DNA of 33,654 bases from an uncultured Lachnospiraceae bacterium (GCA_902775555.1 CACYMQ010000023.1:1-33654); one strand, 5' to 3'; shown: positions 1 to 10,274, counted from the stretch's first letter. Program-made: numbers and translations. Notes: generated by a model not told the origin, from the letters alone.

Positions 1-58
1 ATACCATAAAAAAGCCGGAAATGCCAGTATTTATAAGGGTTTTCGGGTATTTTCCATA

Positions 59-83
59 GAAAAATCAGGGGCTATGCCCCTGA
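59..83 (-). terminator. Intrinsic terminator of the giant adhesin gene
   Basis: On the minus strand a perfect 8-bp stem (65-72 pairing with 76-83, 3-nt loop) is followed by five U and then C-U (64 down to 58). It sits about 80 nt beyond the adhesin stop codon and ends that transcript. Confidence 0.85.
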
Positions 84-99
84 CTTTGTCTACAGTCTG

Positions 100-124
100 C
101 GCTGCCACACCTAGTGTGGCAGCG
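100..124. other. Perfect inverted repeat in the adhesin 3' untranslated region
   Basis: Positions 100-110 pair perfectly with 114-124 (11 bp, loop of 3). There is no U-run directly after it on the minus strand, so it is probably an mRNA 3'-end stabilising hairpin or an auxiliary element upstream of the true terminator at 59-83. Confidence 0.6.
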
Positions 125-165
125 CCTGTTATCAGGATCTGTCAAATATCAACAGTCCGTATCAT

Positions 166-3100
166 TTAGTTCTCTCTCCGCTTGCGGATCACTACATATG
201 CAGCGCCTGCTGCGGACATGAGCATGAGCATGATGAGAAGTGTGATCGGTGTATCATCACCGGTCTGTACGGTCTTCTCGGTTGCGGTTGCGATCTCAGC
301 TACATGATGCTTCAGTGTATCAACTTCGATGGTCTCGGTCGTCTCAACACCGGTCTGTACGCTGTAGCCTTCCGGTACCTTCGTAACCTTGATCTTGTAA
401 GTACCAACCTTAGCTGTGTACTTGCCATTCTTCTTCTCCGCAAGGTCTCTGATCATACCGTCCTTGTCGGTCTTGAACTCATGAACCGTGCCATCCGGAT
501 AAGTAACCTCAACGGTTGCATTCGGTACAGGCTGCTTGGTCTTCTGATCGATGACCTTGATATCCAGACCACCGGTCTTCGGTGCGATCTTCGCCTCAAG
601 CTCGGTCAGCTTGGAGGTCTCAACCTTACCTGTCTGCTCTTTGCCTGTTGTTACGCGATATCCTTCCGGAACCTCGGTTACGGTATACTTGTACTCACCA
701 ACCTCAGATGTGTAGTTTCCGAACTGATCCTTCTTAGCGTACTCGGTTATCTGGCCATTCTCATCTGTGACGAATTCCTTCTCCTCGCCGCTCGGTGTCT
801 TAATTACGACCTTAGCGCCCGAAACTACTTCATTGGTCTCCTCATCATAAACCGTGATGATGATACCACCGAGGTCGGTAGCGATCACTGCTTCGTGATG
901 ACCTTCGCCATCCTTCGGAACTACAACCTTGCCAACCTCACCGGTCTTAACGTCATAGCCTGTAGGTACGTCGCTTACTGTAATGGTGTACTCGCCTGAC
1001 GGTACAGTCGGGATCTTGCCGTCCTTATCAACGACTTCACCCTTCTCATTGGTCTTGTAGGTCGTCTTCTTGCCATTCTGGTCTGTAACTACAACGGTTG
1101 CATCCGGTACATCAAGTCCGGACTTCTCCTCTGTTACATGAACGGAGATCTTACCTGTGTCTTTCTTCTTGTAGTTGTTAACCAGTTCAGCCTCTGTCGT
1201 TGTACCCTTAACCACCGTTGCCTCTGTAGTTGTTACACCACCTGTACGATCATAGCCATCTACATTGATATCAGCCGTATCTTCCGTAATGGTGTACTTT
1301 CCTGCCAGCAGGTTATTGATGGTCAGACCACCGTCAACCTTTACATCCAGCAGAACAGCGGTATCACTCAGAGTTCCGTCAGCCTTCACATACTTGCCGG
1401 CTGCATTCTGTACAGTTACCTTGAAGGAAGTCTTGGATGTCTTATCGCCACCCACGGTCTTCTTGATCTTCAAAGCTCCTTTTACCTCAGTGTAAATGTT
1501 CTCCAGATCAGCCTTACCGTTTACAACAGTATTTGCCGCATCAACCTTAACCTCTGTACGGGTTGCAAATGTACTACTTTCCTTATCGAAGGAGAATCCT
1601 GTTACATTTGCCGCATCGTTCGTATCCTCTTCAACAACATATTCGCCAAGAGGAATATTATTGATCGTCAGCCCTGCAAGCGGAACATCGATCGTGGTCT
1701 TGGTTGCAGAGGTTGTACCCTGTGCATCCGTTACATAAAGCTGCTTGGTCTCATTGTATACAGTTACCTTGAAGCTGTCCTTTGCCGGAACATTTCCTGT
1801 ATCGGAGGAAACCTTCTTTGTGATGGCAAGGGATCCCTTCTTCGGAGCATCCAGAAGAACGATGGTTCCGTCTGCCTTCTGCTCTACATCTCCGGATACG
1901 GTGATCAGTGTTACCTTGTAACCTGCAGCAACCGTTTCATCCTTCTCTACCTTAAACTCTACTGCTGTCGTAACCTTCTCATAACCATTCGGCTCAACTG
2001 TCTCTACGAAGGAGTAGGTACCCTCTTCAAGATCCAGTGCCTTTGCTGTAGTTGTGGAGGTCCATGTTACCTTTGTCTGATCCGGCTTGGTCAGCTCGAT
2101 GGTCGCACCTGCGATCTCGTCGCCGCTCAGTGCATCTGCCTTGCTGATGTATACCTTGTAGGTATCCGGCTTCGGCTGCTGATAGGTATAAACATTTACC
2201 AGCTGCTTTGTTGCATCCTTTGCAGCAGAGGTAAGCTCAACTGCAGTTGCTCCTGTGTAGCCGGTGGTGCTGCTTGCGGTGTCCAGGGTAAGGGTTGCAT
2301 CCACATTGTTTACATCTGCAGATACCTCGCTGATGCTGTACTTGCCCAGCGGAAGATCATTGATGGTGATGGATGCGGTCCGGCTTACGGTAAGTCCCGG
2401 ATCATTCTCTACAGCTTCACCTGCTGCATTGATAAATTTACCTGCTTCGTTCTTGATCTGTACCTGGTATGCCTTATCCTCTGCCTTGGCAGCGATAACG
2501 GCCGGTGCACCGCCATTTACGGTAACCGACTTGGTTACGGTCAGCGAGCCCTTCTCTACCTTCGTGTACTTGTTCGTGATGGTAACCTGTGCGGTTCCAC
2601 CCTTTGTAACGTTCTTCGGGCCTACAGTAGTTGAAGAACCTGCAACATCATAGATATATGTCGTCGTTCCATCCACTACATTTCCCGTACCGCTCTCAAC
2701 TACCGAGTATTCTCCGGTAGGAAGATCTGTAAGGGTTGCCTTGCCGTTTGTAAATGCTGTCGGGTATGCCAGTTCTCTCTCAAAGCTGTCCGGTCCCGTT
2801 ACCTTAAAGGTAAGTCCGGTGAGCAGATTGTCTGCCGGCTTATCGCCAAGGAAGGACTTTGTGATCTCCAGGCTTCCCAGATCTCTTGTGTACTCATTTG
2901 TCAGTGCTGCAGTTCTTGTCTGACCCTTTGTTACGGTGGCCGTAACGGATCCGTTTGCCGTCAGGGTATAGCCCTTAACCTGTGCATCAGTAACATTCTC
3001 GGTTACCGTGTATGAGCCTGTCGGAACATTGCTGATCTGAAGCGGAACATTTGCCGTAATGGTAAGTCCCGGATCCTGATCTACAAGAGTACCTGATGCA

Positions 3101-6100
3101 TTCAGATACTTGGTTCCGTTCATGATGGTGATCTTGAACACTGTCTTCGGAATATCCGAACCGATCAGTGTCTTTGTAACCGTCAGCTGACCCTTATCTC
3201 TTTCGTAACTGTTGATCAGTTCTACTTCTGTTAGTTTGCCCTTCTCAACGATCTTGGTCTCCGTTGTCTTGCTTCCGTCTGCTCCCGTTGTAACAAGCGT
3301 GTAATTTGCAACGATCGTGCTGTCTGCTACTTCGGTAACGGTATACTCACCTACCGGAACATTCTCAATGGTAAGACCATCCTTCGTCGAAACTGTAATA
3401 TGGGTCTCAGCATCAACCAGTGTTCCACTCAATGTCAGGTACTTCTGACTTGCACCTTGACCTGTTGTGATCATCACCTTAACGGAATCCAGCGTAGTTC
3501 CCTTTACTGTCTTCTTGATCTTCAGTTTTCCTACATCCGGTGCCTTCATATTTGTGAAGACAACCTTGTCTGCATCTACATCCGAAGTTCCGTTATTGTA
3601 GATAACTTCCTTCTCCAGGCCCTTAGCACCTGCCGTGATCTTTACGGTTACCGTGTACTTGGTTTTGGTGTCATAAGTAATATCTGCAATATTTCCCGGC
3701 ACCTCTTCGATCACATACTCATCTTCTGTCGGTGCGTTGTAACTGATACTTGTAAATGTCACAGTACCGTCTGCAGCATTGGACGAGGTTTGAATCACGC
3801 CTGAATCAGCCTTCTTCGAAAGCTTAAACTGGAAGTCACCCGCTGTCTGTGCGATCTCGGTATTGCCCTCCATCAGCTTCTTCGTCGCTGCAAGATCAAC
3901 AGAAATCGGCTGATACTCATCTACCATTACGATAGTGCTGTTATCGATCTTACTTCCCTTGGTACCCTGTGCATCCGAAGCATATACTTCCCCATTCTCC
4001 AGGATGAAGTACATATCATTTGCTATCTTGAAGCCATTTGCATTAGGTGCTGTTACTTCATGAAGGGTATAGGTTCCGTCAGGAAGATTCTTGATCTCGG
4101 TGGATGTTGTACCGGAAATCCAGCTAAGTGTATCCCCATCAACAGTCGATACAAAGCTTGCGCCATTACCTAACTGAACATCCGTAAGCTTGAAGGTAAC
4201 CTTATCGGTAGAGCCTGCCTTAACGCCTGTCAGTGTCAGGGTTGCGCCTGCAAGCTCAGCTCCTGCTGTGGTTCCTGCCTTCTTGCTGATCTTAACGTCC
4301 GTCTTCGGCTCATCTCTCTTAACGTTGGTGAACTCAGGCTTCGTTGTATTCACGCCTGTTCCGTTCTTATCCGCGTAGGAAACTGCAGCCTGAAGTCCTG
4401 TTGCTGTAGCTGTTACCGTTACAGTTGCCGTGTACTCTTCCTCAGAATAAGTGATCAGCGGGTCTGCTGTCTGCGGCTTAACCTCTGTCAGCTTGTAGGT
4501 ATATGTACCTTCCTTGCTGAAGGACAGCGTATCAAAGGTTACATCGCCATTTGCAACATTCGTCTTTGTGTCATCTACAGTGTTTTCAACCGGAGCTGTT
4601 CCCTTCAGGTTGAAGGAGAACTGACCTGCTGTAAGTGTACCATTTGTAAATACCTTCTTTGCTACGATATTTACATCGATCGGCTGATACTCATCTACCA
4701 TTACGATAGTGCTGTTACCGATCTTACTTCCCTTAGTACCCTGTGCATCCGAAGCATATACTTCCCCATTCTCCAGGATGAAGTACATATCATTTGCTAC
4801 CTTGAAGCCATTTGCATCAGGTGCTGTTACCTCATGAAGGGTATAGGTTCCGTCAGGAAGATTCTTGATCTCGGTTTCTGTTGTACCGGAGATCCACTTA
4901 AGCTCATCACCATCGGTCTTTGTTTCAATCTTTGCACCGGTACCTTCTACAACATCACTCACCTTGAAGGTAACCTTATCGGTAGAGCCCTTCTTAACGC
5001 CTGTCAGCTTCAGTGTAGCGCCTGCAAGTTCAGGTCCTGCTGCGGTTCCGGCCTTCTTGCTGATCCTGACATCCGTCTTACTCTCAGTCTTCTTTACATT
5101 GACGAACTCAGGCTTAATGGCATCTACCACGCCATCCTGATCGGCATAGGCGATCGTGGTCTTAAGACCCGTATCTGTTGCCGAAACAGTTACCGTTATG
5201 GTGTAAACCCTATCAGAATAAGTGATATTGGGATCCTTTGTTGCAGGTTCAACCTCAGTCAGCTCATATGTGTATGTACCGACTGCGCTGTAAGCAATCT
5301 CTGTGAATGTTACATCGCCATTTGCTGCATTTCCTACAGTTTCGTCTACAGTATTTGTATCCGGAGTCTTTCCCTTCAGGTGGAAGGAGAACTGATTGGC
5401 TGTAAGTGTATCATTCTGCAGAGTCTTCTTTGCTGTAAGCTGAACCTTGACCGGTGTATAGGCATCCTCCATGGTGATCTTCTTGTCTGTGATCTCGGTG
5501 CCCTTTGTACCGTTCTTGTTCTCGTATACCTTGCCGTCCTCAATGATGAAGGAGATCGCTTCGCTCTTATCGAAGCCCTGCGGTGCAGTTGTCTCGGTCA
5601 GTGTATATGTTCCGTTCGGAAGGTTCTTGACCTTGGTCGCACCTGTTCCGGAAATCCACTCTATGGAGGTTCCGTCAGCAGTCGTCTTCAGGCTTGCACC
5701 TGTACCTGTTTCTACATCCGCAATCTTGAAGGTGATCGCATCTGTGCTTCCGGGCTTTGTTCCTGTCAGCGTCAGTGTTGCACCTGCAAGCTCTGTTGTA
5801 GTTCCGGCAATCACCTTGCTGAAGATTACATCAGTTAAGACCTCGGTCTTCTTGGTATTGACGAACTCAACCTTATCTGCTTCTACTTCGGCTTTTGCCT
5901 TATTTGTATAAGTTACCTTTGCAGCCAGCCCTGTAGCTGTTGCAGTTACATCTACCGTTACCGTATATTCCTCAGCGGAATATGTGATATCGGGATCAGG
6001 CGTCGCCGGCTTTACCTCAGTAAGCTTGTACTCATACTTGCCCACTGAGTTGTAAGAAATCTCCGTGAATGTCACCGATCCGTCAGCAGCGTTACCTACA

Positions 6101-9100
6101 GTCTCATCAATGTTATTGGTTGCAGATGATGTTCCCTTCAGATTGAAGGAGAACTGATCCTTTACCAGGGTATCATTCTCAAGTGTCTTCTTTGCTGCGA
6201 TCTGAACCTCGATTGGAAGGAACGCATCCTCCATGGTGATCTTCTTGTCTGTGATCTCGGCGCCCTTAACACCCGCATTATTCTCGTAAACCTTACCGTT
6301 TTCAAGAATGAAGGAGATCTTCTCACTCTTGCTGAAGCCCTGCGGTGCAGTCATCTCGGTCAGAGTATAGATACCGTTCGGAAGCTTCTCTACTGTCGTA
6401 GCTCCGGTTCCGGATACCCAGGATACCTTTGTATCACTTTCGCTCAGTGCCTCATCCTTGGCACCTGTTCCAAACTTTACATTATCAAGGTCAAATGTAA
6501 TGGCACCTGATCCATCCGCTTTTCTTCCGGTCAGTTCCAGGGTAGCGCCTGCAAGTTCGGTCGTGGTACCGGCCATCACCTTGCTGATCACAACATCGGT
6601 GGAACCGTTATCGATCAGGATCACTTTATTCTCGTTTATCTCTGTCGTTCCGTCTTCTTTGTATACCTTGTTGTCTTTTACAACGAACTTAAAGTCGTTT
6701 GCGACTGCATATCCCGTAGGTGCAGACACCTCATGCAGTGTGTACTTTCCATTCGGAAGATTATTAACTGTGGTAAGTGTTGTTCCGGAGATCCAGGACA
6801 GCGTCTTTCCGTCTGCGCTTACTGCCAGATCCTTTACACCCGCACCCTGCGCTACCTGATCGGTTGTAAACTTAACCGGAGTAGTTCCTGTTCCAACCGT
6901 TCCGGTCAGCGTCAGGCTTGCACCCTCAATCTCCTCGCCACCGAGGTTCTGCTTGCTGAGCTTAACATTTGTGGAAGGATACTGGTTCTTGAAGTTCAGA
7001 ACTACATCGTCATCCTTTGCAAATGTCTGAGCAACCGTATAATTGCCCTGGCTTGCCGTACCATCTGTCTTATAATCTGTGCTTCCTGCGCCAACCGAGT
7101 AGCTTACGCTAACCTTCGCGCCGGACGCGTCATAATTTGTTTCTACAATATTGTAATCGCCAACTTCCAGCTCATAAGCTTCTTTCATCTTATAGCTGCC
7201 GTCATTCTGCTTCTCGAATACATCTGTATCCTTCAGTGCAAATGTTGCAACAACTGTTCCGTCCTTCTTCTGAACCTCAAAGCTGAGGGTTTCCAGATCA
7301 GATGCAACAACCGCACCGCCAAAGGACTTGGTGAGGGTTAGCTTTGCGGTATCTGTAAGCGTGGTATTCTTAAATGTACAACCATCAGCGTCAAGCTCAT
7401 CAGAGAATTGACCTGTCGCCGGATCAAAGCTTCCATAATACTTTACCACACCAGGAACTTTAACCTGCGTCCCATCAAGATCCTTAACGATCACATTAAA
7501 GGTTGCATATATTTCCTTTGTACTATCGAGCTTATATGCACCATCTGTATCCTCTGCCTTCTTCGTCTCTTTGATCAGGAAGACATTATCACCCTTCTGC
7601 ATATTCGAAGCGGCAAAATTAATACGGTTTTTATTATTTACAACCTTGTATGGTGTAGTAGTCCCTGTCGGTTGCCCATCAATATCAACAACCTGGATTT
7701 CAACGGGGACAAAATCAGTGCCGTCAAATCTGTAGAGGCTGAATTCAAACTTCTGATCCTCTGTGGCATCAACTCCATCTACAGTCTTAAATGCCTGCAA
7801 AAGCACCGAAGACACACCTTCCGGTTTGAGTCCACGATATACAAAGTGGAACTCACCATTTAAGATTTCAAAAGGCGCCGCGCTGATAACCCATCCACAG
7901 GATGCATTACCAATATCAGCTGTTACCTTGGGATTAGGAAGCAGGAACATTCCGCCCGCTTTATCCTGCTTAAATGTCGCATTCGGATCCATATTGGTCA
8001 CATTCCAGACAAGCCCCTGAGCAACCTGATCCGCATTTATATTCTTCGGGTTCTTATATTCCTGGTTTACAGTTTCCGTAGACTTCATTCCATCGCCGTT
8101 GTCTACGTGAGCTTTACCAATCACAACATCTTTTGTGGACTTAAAGTTAAATACAATTATCTGCTTCGGGTTCTTCTTGATCTTAAGAACCTCTCCCTTA
8201 GCAATATAACTTGCGTACTTATCTCCATCAATATAGATGGTTGCGCCATCCGGCAAGCTGGTTGTATCAATACGCAGCTCTTCCCCGACTATATTAATAT
8301 TGACATCCGTGGGTGCCTGAGCTGCAAGATCCGCTGAAACTGTCAGCATATGATTGATCATTGAATCAACTTTTGCATTGATAGACGCTTTGTCAGCCCC
8401 CACAGCAACTGCCACATTGGGTTGCGAGCTGGTCACCTGCGATTCACAGCCATTACCAACTATTACCACAGGAGTCTTCGGTGTTTCATTACCAAACTGA
8501 AGGCTTTCTCCGCTTTTAATTTCTCCAATTAAAAATGTGCCCGGAACCTGCTTGTCGCCAATACCGGAAAGATCCGGCTCCATATAGTTTGCATTGTTCG
8601 GATTACTGTAAACTTTAGTAGCCAGGTTCGTCTCACTATGATGACGCTGAGTGATTTCCGGCGCGGTCAGACCATAGTAAAGCGAATCGCCAAGGATATC
8701 AAACAACGTATAATCCTTGGATGTCTTAACCTTTGACAGGTTAATAACCTGCTTTACATATTCAGTTTCAGTATTGAGATCCCTCTGTTTCTGCAGAGTA
8801 GGATCGACCGTAACTGTATATCCATTCAGCACCTTAACATCTTTGTTAACAATCAGATTACCATTTATAATCTGTGACTGAGTTGGTGCTTCGCCCTCTT
8901 CTGCCTGGCGGATCTGTACATCAACAGTCCAAGACGTTGAGTATTTTTCGTCCTGCGATACTCCATTAATATTTGTCCAATCCGGATTCTCTACCTTATA
9001 GACGAGTTTTTCGGATGTACCATCGGAAGTAATCTTAGTTACGTAGTAAGAAGTCTCTGTACTCTGATGTGTACCCGTAGCCAGTAGGTAAAAATTGTCC

Positions 9101-9816
9101 TGATCTGTTATTGTTCCTGCTTCAGGATCAAAAACAAACTCCACTTCATATGCATTATGACCCTTGAACAGAGTAATTTCACCATTATAACCTGTAACTG
9201 AAGAACCAGAGAACAGATAGCCATCAATTGTAGATGTCTGGCCCATAAGGTTGTTGTAAGATGCACCATAAGCAACAACTTCAGTACCATACGGCCAATA
9301 CGTCTGCTGCTTGGTCACATACGCAGGTGAATCTCCATACAGTAAACGAAGAGACACATCATACTTTGCAGGGTCATACCCTCCATCCAGATCCGTCCAC
9401 GAAGTCTTTTTCTTAACGGGACTCCAGGGATTCTCTTGATAGTCTTCCTCATCCGTAGTATAGAAATTCTTAATTTCAACTGTCTGTGTTGCCTGATTCA
9501 GATTATTGACTATGACAAAACCATAACCCGCAACGTCCTTCGTCCCCTTTTTGTAAAGCGTTGCAACTACATGGTAGTTTTGCGCAGTCTGATCATTTCC
9601 TTCGTAGGAAATGTTAGGCGTATGCGGATTCTCTAGATCAAACTGTTTAAAGTTGATCGTTACTGAAATCGTATCGCCATCCACCTGTGCAGCGTAAACG
9701 TCCTTCGCGCCCGGAATGATCGGAAGCATGGTTACTGCCATAACAACAGCCATGCAGATCGCGGCGAAGCGTTTCCACACTCTCGTGTTTCTTAACCCTC
9801 TCTTCTTTTCAGCCAT
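166..9816 (-). CDS. Giant LPXTG-type surface adhesin with SpaA/Cna-B and FctA-like repeats
   Basis: This 3216-residue secreted protein is predicted to be covalently anchored to peptidoglycan by a sortase. The start at 9816 is preferred over an upstream ATG at 9846 because GGAGG lies 4 nt before it. Residues 1-45 are a basic/hydrophobic signal peptide. Residues about 430-650 resemble a choice-of-anchor-A/adhesin head. Residues about 1000-2090 alternate SpaA/Cna-B domains (TLTE, TLHE motifs) with FctA-like pilin isopeptide domains, the latter starting near 1199, 1452, 1711 and 1969. Residues about 2090-2880 hold further short Cna-B/DUF5979-like modules (starts near 2090, 2209, 2312, 2419, 2657, 2777, plus a SpaA unit near 2550). 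Three more Ig-like repeats begin near 2886, 2980 and 3082. The C-terminus has VQTGDD, a hydrophobic helix and RKRREN. Intramolecular isopeptide bonds are expected from the families. No sortase or second pilin gene is adjacent, so it is probably a stand-alone stalk adhesin. The ligand is unknown. Confidence 0.93.
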   Translation of the reverse strand: MAEKKRGLRNTRVWKRFAAICMAVVMAVTMLPIIPGAKDVYAAQVDGDTISVTINFKQFDLENPHTPNISYEGNDQTAQNYHVVATLYKKGTKDVAGYGFVIVNNLNQATQTVEIKNFYTTDEEDYQENPWSPVKKKTSWTDLDGGYDPAKYDVSLRLLYGDSPAYVTKQQTYWPYGTEVVAYGASYNNLMGQTSTIDGYLFSGSSVTGYNGEITLFKGHNAYEVEFVFDPEAGTITDQDNFYLLATGTHQSTETSYYVTKITSDGTSEKLVYKVENPDWTNINGVSQDEKYSTSWTVDVQIRQAEEGEAPTQSQIINGNLIVNKDVKVLNGYTVTVDPTLQKQRDLNTETEYVKQVINLSKVKTSKDYTLFDILGDSLYYGLTAPEITQRHHSETNLATKVYSNPNNANYMEPDLSGIGDKQVPGTFLIGEIKSGESLQFGNETPKTPVVIVGNGCESQVTSSQPNVAVAVGADKASINAKVDSMINHMLTVSADLAAQAPTDVNINIVGEELRIDTTSLPDGATIYIDGDKYASYIAKGEVLKIKKNPKQIIVFNFKSTKDVVIGKAHVDNGDGMKSTETVNQEYKNPKNINADQVAQGLVWNVTNMDPNATFKQDKAGGMFLLPNPKVTADIGNASCGWVISAAPFEILNGEFHFVYRGLKPEGVSSVLLQAFKTVDGVDATEDQKFEFSLYRFDGTDFVPVEIQVVDIDGQPTGTTTPYKVVNNKNRINFAASNMQKGDNVFLIKETKKAEDTDGAYKLDSTKEIYATFNVIVKDLDGTQVKVPGVVKYYGSFDPATGQFSDELDADGCTFKNTTLTDTAKLTLTKSFGGAVVASDLETLSFEVQKKDGTVVATFALKDTDVFEKQNDGSYKMKEAYELEVGDYNIVETNYDASGAKVSVSYSVGAGSTDYKTDGTASQGNYTVAQTFAKDDDVVLNFKNQYPSTNVKLSKQNLGGEEIEGASLTLTGTVGTGTTPVKFTTDQVAQGAGVKDLAVSADGKTLSWISGTTLTTVNNLPNGKYTLHEVSAPTGYAVANDFKFVVKDNKVYKEDGTTEINENKVILIDNGSTDVVISKVMAGTTTELAGATLELTGRKADGSGAITFDLDNVKFGTGAKDEALSESDTKVSWVSGTGATTVEKLPNGIYTLTEMTAPQGFSKSEKISFILENGKVYENNAGVKGAEITDKKITMEDAFLPIEVQIAAKKTLENDTLVKDQFSFNLKGTSSATNNIDETVGNAADGSVTFTEISYNSVGKYEYKLTEVKPATPDPDITYSAEEYTVTVDVTATATGLAAKVTYTNKAKAEVEADKVEFVNTKKTEVLTDVIFSKVIAGTTTELAGATLTLTGTKPGSTDAITFKIADVETGTGASLKTTADGTSIEWISGTGATKVKNLPNGTYTLTETTAPQGFDKSEAISFIIEDGKVYENKNGTKGTEITDKKITMEDAYTPVKVQLTAKKTLQNDTLTANQFSFHLKGKTPDTNTVDETVGNAANGDVTFTEIAYSAVGTYTYELTEVEPATKDPNITYSDRVYTITVTVSATDTGLKTTIAYADQDGVVDAIKPEFVNVKKTESKTDVRISKKAGTAAGPELAGATLKLTGVKKGSTDKVTFKVSDVVEGTGAKIETKTDGDELKWISGTTETEIKNLPDGTYTLHEVTAPDANGFKVANDMYFILENGEVYASDAQGTKGSKIGNSTIVMVDEYQPIDVNIVAKKVFTNGTLTAGQFSFNLKGTAPVENTVDDTKTNVANGDVTFDTLSFSKEGTYTYKLTEVKPQTADPLITYSEEEYTATVTVTATATGLQAAVSYADKNGTGVNTTKPEFTNVKRDEPKTDVKISKKAGTTAGAELAGATLTLTGVKAGSTDKVTFKLTDVQLGNGASFVSTVDGDTLSWISGTTSTEIKNLPDGTYTLHEVTAPNANGFKIANDMYFILENGEVYASDAQGTKGSKIDNSTIVMVDEYQPISVDLAATKKLMEGNTEIAQTAGDFQFKLSKKADSGVIQTSSNAADGTVTFTSISYNAPTEDEYVIEEVPGNIADITYDTKTKYTVTVKITAGAKGLEKEVIYNNGTSDVDADKVVFTNMKAPDVGKLKIKKTVKGTTLDSVKVMITTGQGASQKYLTLSGTLVDAETHITVSTKDGLTIENVPVGEYTVTEVADSTIVANYTLVTTGADGSKTTETKIVEKGKLTEVELINSYERDKGQLTVTKTLIGSDIPKTVFKITIMNGTKYLNASGTLVDQDPGLTITANVPLQISNVPTGSYTVTENVTDAQVKGYTLTANGSVTATVTKGQTRTAALTNEYTRDLGSLEITKSFLGDKPADNLLTGLTFKVTGPDSFERELAYPTAFTNGKATLTDLPTGEYSVVESGTGNVVDGTTTYIYDVAGSSTTVGPKNVTKGGTAQVTITNKYTKVEKGSLTVTKSVTVNGGAPAVIAAKAEDKAYQVQIKNEAGKFINAAGEAVENDPGLTVSRTASITINDLPLGKYSISEVSADVNNVDATLTLDTASSTTGYTGATAVELTSAAKDATKQLVNVYTYQQPKPDTYKVYISKADALSGDEIAGATIELTKPDQTKVTWTSTTTAKALDLEEGTYSFVETVEPNGYEKVTTAVEFKVEKDETVAAGYKVTLITVSGDVEQKADGTIVLLDAPKKGSLAITKKVSSDTGNVPAKDSFKVTVYNETKQLYVTDAQGTTSATKTTIDVPLAGLTINNIPLGEYVVEEDTNDAANVTGFSFDKESSTFATRTEVKVDAANTVVNGKADLENIYTEVKGALKIKKTVGGDKTSKTSFKVTVQNAAGKYVKADGTLSDTAVLLDVKVDGGLTINNLLAGKYTITEDTADINVDGYDRTGGVTTTEATVVKGTTTEAELVNNYKKKDTGKISVHVTEEKSGLDVPDATVVVTDQNGKKTTYKTNEKGEVVDKDGKIPTVPSGEYTITVSDVPTGYDVKTGEVGKVVVPKDGEGHHEAVIATDLGGIIITVYDEETNEVVSGAKVVIKTPSGEEKEFVTDENGQITEYAKKDQFGNYTSEVGEYKYTVTEVPEGYRVTTGKEQTGKVETSKLTELEAKIAPKTGGLDIKVIDQKTKQPVPNATVEVTYPDGTVHEFKTDKDGMIRDLAEKKNGKYTAKVGTYKIKVTKVPEGYSVQTGVETTETIEVDTLKHHVAEIATATEKTVQTGDDTPITLLIMLMLMSAAGAAYVVIRKRREN
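3908..4101. repeat. Near-identical internal repeat, copy A, in the adhesin gene
   Basis: This 194-nt block is repeated at 4682-4875 with 5 single-base differences by direct comparison, all transitions. The spacing of 774 nt equals 258 codons, one SpaA plus FctA bimodule. It encodes the end of a SpaA domain and the linker into an FctA-like domain. Confidence 0.9.
4682..4875. repeat. Near-identical internal repeat, copy B, in the adhesin gene
   Basis: Partner of the block at 3908-4101. At least one difference changes the protein (KIDNST versus KIGNST). The flanking parts of the two modules are clearly more diverged, which suggests recent duplication or local gene conversion rather than one old duplication. 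Confidence 0.9.
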
Positions 9817-10240
9817 AGTTCCTCCCTTTTTTTCTTTCTGGTGCACGCGAAACTAGCTAAACTTCTGTGCTGATAGGTCTACTGGTTACATTTATGAAAA
9901 TCAGTCCGTTCTTGTTCAGATAACGAGCTGTGTTACAGTATAGACTGACACGAACAGAGCGAACATTACGAAAACAGACAGTGCGCCCTACCGCCGGAAC
10001 AGCGTAAAAATGAACGCACTAAGCCCCATAGCCCATGGCAATGGTTAGTTTAAATATAGCAAAACTAAACAAGTCTGGCAACGAATTTTGGGCAGTTCAC
10101 ATAATTTTCAACGTTTTACATAAAAATGCCGAAAACACGATTTTTCTATTTACAGTTTCCTCGGCTCAGATTTCCACCATATCATTGGATTCCTATTTCT
10201 TCTTGCACAAAATATAGCAGAAATTTCCTATTCTATTCAT
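9817..10240. other. Long AT-rich upstream region and leader of the adhesin
   Basis: This is the larger part of a 545-base gap between the adhesin start and the uvrB stop. On the minus strand it contains the promoter at 10053-10081 and a predicted untranslated leader of about 230 nt. The part from about 10035 to 10240 is much richer in A and T than the rest of the window. The leader can form a long-range stem from an AGTGCG/CGCACT pair. I recognise no known riboswitch. A 60-codon plus-strand ORF at 10035-10217 lacks supporting signals and I do not accept it. Confidence 0.6.
10053..10081 (-). promoter_or_regulatory. Sigma-A-type promoter of the adhesin gene
   Basis: Reading the minus strand, TTGCCA (10081-10076) is followed by a 17-nt spacer and TATATT (10058-10053), with TGC directly before the -10 box (extended -10). 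It is the best promoter match in the gap. A second weaker TATACT lies closer to the gene in the leader. Confidence 0.7.
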
Positions 10241-10274
10241 CAAAAAACAGCAGGAAGCTTCCTTCCTGCTGTTT
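10241..10274 (-). terminator. Intrinsic terminator of uvrB
   Basis: A perfect 13-bp stem (10245-10257 with 10262-10274, loop of 4) is followed on the minus strand by a run of U from the A-tract at 10242-10247. It lies about 90 nt past the uvrB stop and separates uvrB from the adhesin promoter. Confidence 0.88.

Noticed and set aside
1138-2634. 498-codon plus-strand ORF opposite the adhesin
   Set aside because: It mirrors the repetitive Thr/Val codons of the adhesin, giving Cys/Leu/Tyr-rich translation. No start signal.
166-9816. Repeats in the adhesin as a CRISPR array
   Set aside because: The repeats are long, in frame and protein-coding, without short regular direct repeats and unique spacers.
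10035-10217. 60-codon plus-strand ORF in the gap upstream of the adhesin
   Set aside because: It lies in AT-rich promoter DNA, has no ribosome binding site and no recognisable product.
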